From an uncultured Isosphaeraceae bacterium (GTDB taxonomy: Bacteria > Planctomycetota > Planctomycetia > Isosphaerales > Isosphaeraceae): DNA of 64,000 bases. A program made the translations under genes and the position numbers. The notes under the pieces were generated by a model that was not told where the DNA came from, did not search any database, and saw only the letters and a list, made by a program, of their open reading frames with translations. The stretch spans positions 326,770-390,769 of the forward strand of contig CAMFLR010000007.1 of assembly GCA_945957605.1 (NCBI GenBank), given 5' to 3'. Shown here piece by piece: positions 61,210 through 64,000 of this stretch (position 1 is the stretch's first letter; every line of letters begins with the position of its first letter).

Positions 61210-64000
61210 ATGAAGTTGCGTTCCATTCGCTCCCGCCGCAAGTCGTCCCGATTTATCACGCCCAGGATCGAATCGCTGGAAGGACGTCTCGTTCTCTCGA
61301 CGATCACGGTCAATTCACTCGCGGACGGAGCAACGCCTTACGGCCAGGTCACGCTTCGGGAAGCGATTCTGGCGGCGAATACCGATTCAAGCACGAATGG
61401 TTCGGTCGCAGGCTCGGGCGCCGATACGATTGTTTTCGATCCCTCGCTATTCGCAAATGGACCACAGACGATCTCGTTGACAAGCTCTTTGGCTGGAACC
61501 ACTGGCCAGCGAGGCTTGATCATCACGTCGAATATCGCAATTGTGGGACCAAGCGGGTCCAATGGGCTCACGATCACTGAGGGGGCAGGTCTTACGTTCG
61601 GCCTGCTCGAGGTAACGACGGCCGGCAACCTGACGCTTCAGAACATGACCCTGAGCGGTGGCACGGCTCAGGGGGCGAATGGCACCAACGGCGGTGGTGG
61701 CGCGGCTGGCCTGGGAGGCGCAATCTTCAACCAGGGCTCAGTCTTCGTTCAGAGCTGTACGTTTACCCAAGATCACGCAAATGGCGGCAGTGCCACAGGG
61801 AACGCCGGAACTGGTGGTTCTCAGGTTAGCTATACTTACGGTGGCGAATCCGATAGCTATTCTTATCCGTACCAATACCAGACCTTTTACTATAACGGCG
61901 CATCAGGATTCGCAGGAGGTCCCGGCGGGGCTGGCGGTGGTTCCACTCCAGGCGGTGGTGGAACGATCGCAAACGGTGGAACGCCGAACGGCGGATCTGG
62001 CGTGACAGGTTCGGCGGCTGGCAATGGTGGATTTGGCAGCGGTGGTGGGGGTGCCGGCGGTGGTGGCAGCGCAGGATCGTCTGGTGGTTATATCACTAAT
62101 GTTAACTATTTCAATGGAAGCTACTACGCGTTTCAGTACAGCTACGGTGGTTCATACGGGGCTGGTGGAGCGGGCGGCGCTGGTGGGAAAGGCGGCAACG
62201 GCGGATTCGGAGGTGGCGGAGGCGGCGGAGGCGGTGGAGGCGCTGGCGGGCCGGCCTACTTCAGTACGACCGGCGCAAACGGCACGGCGGGCGTCGGAGG
62301 AACGGGTGGATTCGGAGCAGGGGCCGGTGCAAACGGCATCACGCCTGGCGGGCCGGGTGGTGGGGGTGGCGGTGGCGCCGGGATGGGCGGCGCGATCTTC
62401 AACAACGGCGGCTTCCTGCAAATTCAGAATAGCACTTTTACAGGCAACACAACAGCAGGCGGTAGCGGAGCGACCAACGGCTCGGGCCTTGGCGGAGCGA
62501 TCTTTAGCCGCAACGGCATCGTGTATCTTCAGAACTCGACCATATCCGGAAACACTGCCACAAGCGGACGCGGCCTCTACGTGCTCGGCGACGCTTCAAC
62601 CGCGACCGCGACGGTGAATAACACGATCATTGGTCAAGCCGATACTTCGGGGACAGATTACGTCTCGTCCACGATCAACTCCGGCACACTTTCGGTGAAC
62701 GGGACGAACAACATCATCCGATCTGCAAGCGGCACTTCGACGCCAGCATCGGTTTCGACGGCCAACCCGGTGCTTGCTGGGCTAGCAAACAACAGCGGTC
62801 CGGTTCAGACAATGGCGATCGCGCCTGGCAGTCCTGCGATCGACGCCGGCAATAACTCGACCGGTCTGTCGACCGACGCACGCGGCCTGAGTCGCCTCGT
62901 AAATGGAACGGTCGATATCGGTGCCTACGAGTATCAAATCTCGACCGCGACAACTTTGGCTGCCTCCACCCATACTCCCGTCTACGGTCAGCCGGTGACA
63001 TTCACCGCCAGTGTTACATCAGGTGGAAATCCGCTGGCGGCTGGTACGGTGACATTTACGAGCGGTGGTCTGGTCCTTGCGAGCGGCATAACGGTCAATG
63101 CGAGCGGCCAGGCGGTGTGGACCACAAGTTCGCTTCCGCTCAACAGCGCATATCCCATCACGGCGACGTTCGACGGTAGCGGATACTATGCCTCGAGCGC
63201 AAGCAGCACCATTAGCGAAAACATCGGTCGTGCGTCTGTAACGATCGCGATTCAGTCGTCCAATCCCAGCGCTGTCTACGGCGATTCGGTCTACTTTACG
63301 GGAACTGTGACGGCCAATTCACCGAGTAGAGCGATTCCCACAGGGTCTGTGCAAGTCTCCGTCGACGGCGTACCCATCGGAAGTTACTTTTCAGCGGGAT
63401 CGTTCACTACAGGCTCTGTCTCAAATCTCACCGCGGGACCGCACACGATCATCGCGACCTATGTGGCTGACTCGCCGTATATTGCCCCCAGCCCACAGGT
63501 CTACACTCAATCAGTCGCGCAAGCGACTTTGACGGTTACCGCCTCGGCCGAGACCAAGGTGTATGGGACAGCCGATCCGACGTTGGCCTACACGTATGGC
63601 GCTCTCAAGAACGGTGACACGTCATCGGTGTTTACCGGTGCGCTATCACGCGCTGCCGGCGAGACCGTGCTCGGTGGTCCGTACGCCATTACGCAAGGGA
63701 CGCTTTCGGCAGGCGGCAATTATTCGATTAGCTACACTGGCGCGAATCTCTCGATCACAGCCGCACCTTTGACAGTGACCGCGGACACTAAGAGCAAAGT
63801 GTATGGTGCCGCCGATCCGACGTTGACGTACACATACGGCACACTCCAAAACGGTGATACCTCGTCCGTGTTTACTGGTTCCTTGTCGCGTGCATCGGGT
63901 GAAACGGTGCTCGGCGGTCCGTATGCCGTTACTCAAGGGACGCTCTCGGCAGGCGGCAATTATTCGATTAGCTACACTGGCGCGAATCTCTCGATCACAG
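61210..64000 (+). CDS. Gly/Tyr-rich beta-helix, Ig-like and MBG-repeat surface protein (3' truncated)
   Basis: Open from the ATG at 61210 to the window edge without a stop: 930 codons and incomplete. The N-terminus is Arg-rich with 'IESLEGRLVLSTITVNSLAD', the planctomycete LExRxxLS motif, then 'VTLREAILAANTD', the opening of secreted beta-helix/choice-of-anchor proteins. About 61600-62640 is a Gly-rich region ('GGGGAAGLGGAIFNQG', tracts of GGG) broken by two Tyr-rich patches ('YSYPYQYQTFYYNG', 'YYAFQYSYGG'). 'DIGAYEYQ' near 62930 closes the beta-helix part. Two Ig-like repeat domains follow ('GQPVTFTASVTSGGNPLAAG', 62980-63500), then MBG-type repeats ('KVYGTADPTLAYTYG', from 63529). AAGGA precedes the start. 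It is a probable surface adhesin or matrix protein; the C-terminal anchor lies outside the window. Confidence 0.85.
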   Translation, partial: MKLRSIRSRRKSSRFITPRIESLEGRLVLSTITVNSLADGATPYGQVTLREAILAANTDSSTNGSVAGSGADTIVFDPSLFANGPQTISLTSSLAGTTGQRGLIITSNIAIVGPSGSNGLTITEGAGLTFGLLEVTTAGNLTLQNMTLSGGTAQGANGTNGGGGAAGLGGAIFNQGSVFVQSCTFTQDHANGGSATGNAGTGGSQVSYTYGGESDSYSYPYQYQTFYYNGASGFAGGPGGAGGGSTPGGGGTIANGGTPNGGSGVTGSAAGNGGFGSGGGGAGGGGSAGSSGGYITNVNYFNGSYYAFQYSYGGSYGAGGAGGAGGKGGNGGFGGGGGGGGGGGAGGPAYFSTTGANGTAGVGGTGGFGAGAGANGITPGGPGGGGGGGAGMGGAIFNNGGFLQIQNSTFTGNTTAGGSGATNGSGLGGAIFSRNGIVYLQNSTISGNTATSGRGLYVLGDASTATATVNNTIIGQADTSGTDYVSSTINSGTLSVNGTNNIIRSASGTSTPASVSTANPVLAGLANNSGPVQTMAIAPGSPAIDAGNNSTGLSTDARGLSRLVNGTVDIGAYEYQISTATTLAASTHTPVYGQPVTFTASVTSGGNPLAAGTVTFTSGGLVLASGITVNASGQAVWTTSSLPLNSAYPITATFDGSGYYASSASSTISENIGRASVTIAIQSSNPSAVYGDSVYFTGTVTANSPSRAIPTGSVQVSVDGVPIGSYFSAGSFTTGSVSNLTAGPHTIIATYVADSPYIAPSPQVYTQSVAQATLTVTASAETKVYGTADPTLAYTYGALKNGDTSSVFTGALSRAAGETVLGGPYAITQGTLSAGGNYSISYTGANLSITAAPLTVTADTKSKVYGAADPTLTYTYGTLQNGDTSSVFTGSLSRASGETVLGGPYAVTQGTLSAGGNYSISYTGANLSIT
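63529..64000 (+). repeat. 240-bp tandem MBG repeats
   Basis: Unit 1 (63529-63768) and unit 2 (63769 to the edge) encode 80-residue MBG-type domains with the same phase. The last ~67 bases of the shared part (63694-63760 and 63934-64000) differ by one or two bases, so duplication or homogenisation is recent. More units may follow beyond the edge. Confidence 0.88.

Noticed and set aside
62200..62260. GGCGGA-type microsatellite as an independent repeat element
   Set aside because: It is simply glycine codons in the Gly-rich region of the surface protein and is fully explained by coding.
1..64000. CRISPR arrays, prophage or integrative element
   Set aside because: No regularly spaced direct repeats, integrase, or phage structural genes were seen on either strand.

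Overview
The window looks like chromosome from a free-living planctomycete. Lineage-typical signs are the PSCyt1/DUF1549/DUF1553 cytochrome-like proteins paired with DUF1501 proteins, DUF1559 pilin-like proteins ending in an H-x9-D-G motif, many ECF sigma factors, Ser/Thr kinases carrying TPR-like repeats, a PEP-CTERM protein, and giant secreted proteins with a planctomycete 'LExRxxLS' N-terminal motif. I see no prophage, plasmid replication gene or CRISPR array. The one insertion sequence is a decayed IS5-type element.

Layout. 0-8.8 kb: a TolC-like efflux protein, a PSCyt/DUF1549-DUF1553 plus DUF1501 operon, a lone convergent DUF1501 protein, and a secreted Gln/Pro/His-rich repeat protein. 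8.9-16 kb: a secreted WD40-PDZ-caspase-like protein, then a leftward cluster of a MarR regulator, an iron-sulfur reductase fused to an SCP2 lipid-binding domain, and a FabF-type ketosynthase. This cluster carries two matching operator-like palindromes, one of them the centre of a perfect 60-bp inverted repeat. 16-20 kb: an MFS transporter overlapping a creatininase-family amidohydrolase, and a membrane-anchored ECF sigma factor. 20-28 kb: a second DUF1549-DUF1553/DUF1501 operon, an FAD oxidoreductase overlapping an ECF41 sigma factor, and a DUF1559 protein.

28.9-39.1 kb: a protein with a C-terminal domain resembling a diadenylate-cyclase (DAC) fold but lacking the RHR motif, a six-PAS hybrid histidine kinase, a DUF1559 protein with a small lipoprotein, a Tat-exported intradiol dioxygenase, miaA and tRNA-Leu(CAG). 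39.1-48.3 kb: the IS remnant, a PEP-CTERM protein, and two leftward ECF sigma/Ser-Thr kinase pairs. 48.5-64 kb: two surface or secreted proteins. The first is a 3,814-residue giant built of SBBP propellers, BNR-like blocks and PKD domains. The second is a Gly/Tyr-rich beta-helix/Ig/MBG-repeat protein that runs off the right edge.

How the genes work together. Most of the window serves the cell envelope (export, surface proteins, secreted enzymes) and environmental sensing (four ECF sigma factors, one hybrid histidine kinase, two Ser/Thr kinases, one MarR). The best candidates for something undescribed are the MarR/FeS-SCP2/ketosynthase cluster with its paired palindromes and the non-canonical DAC-like protein. 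All product names rest on motif recognition by eye; no database search was run.
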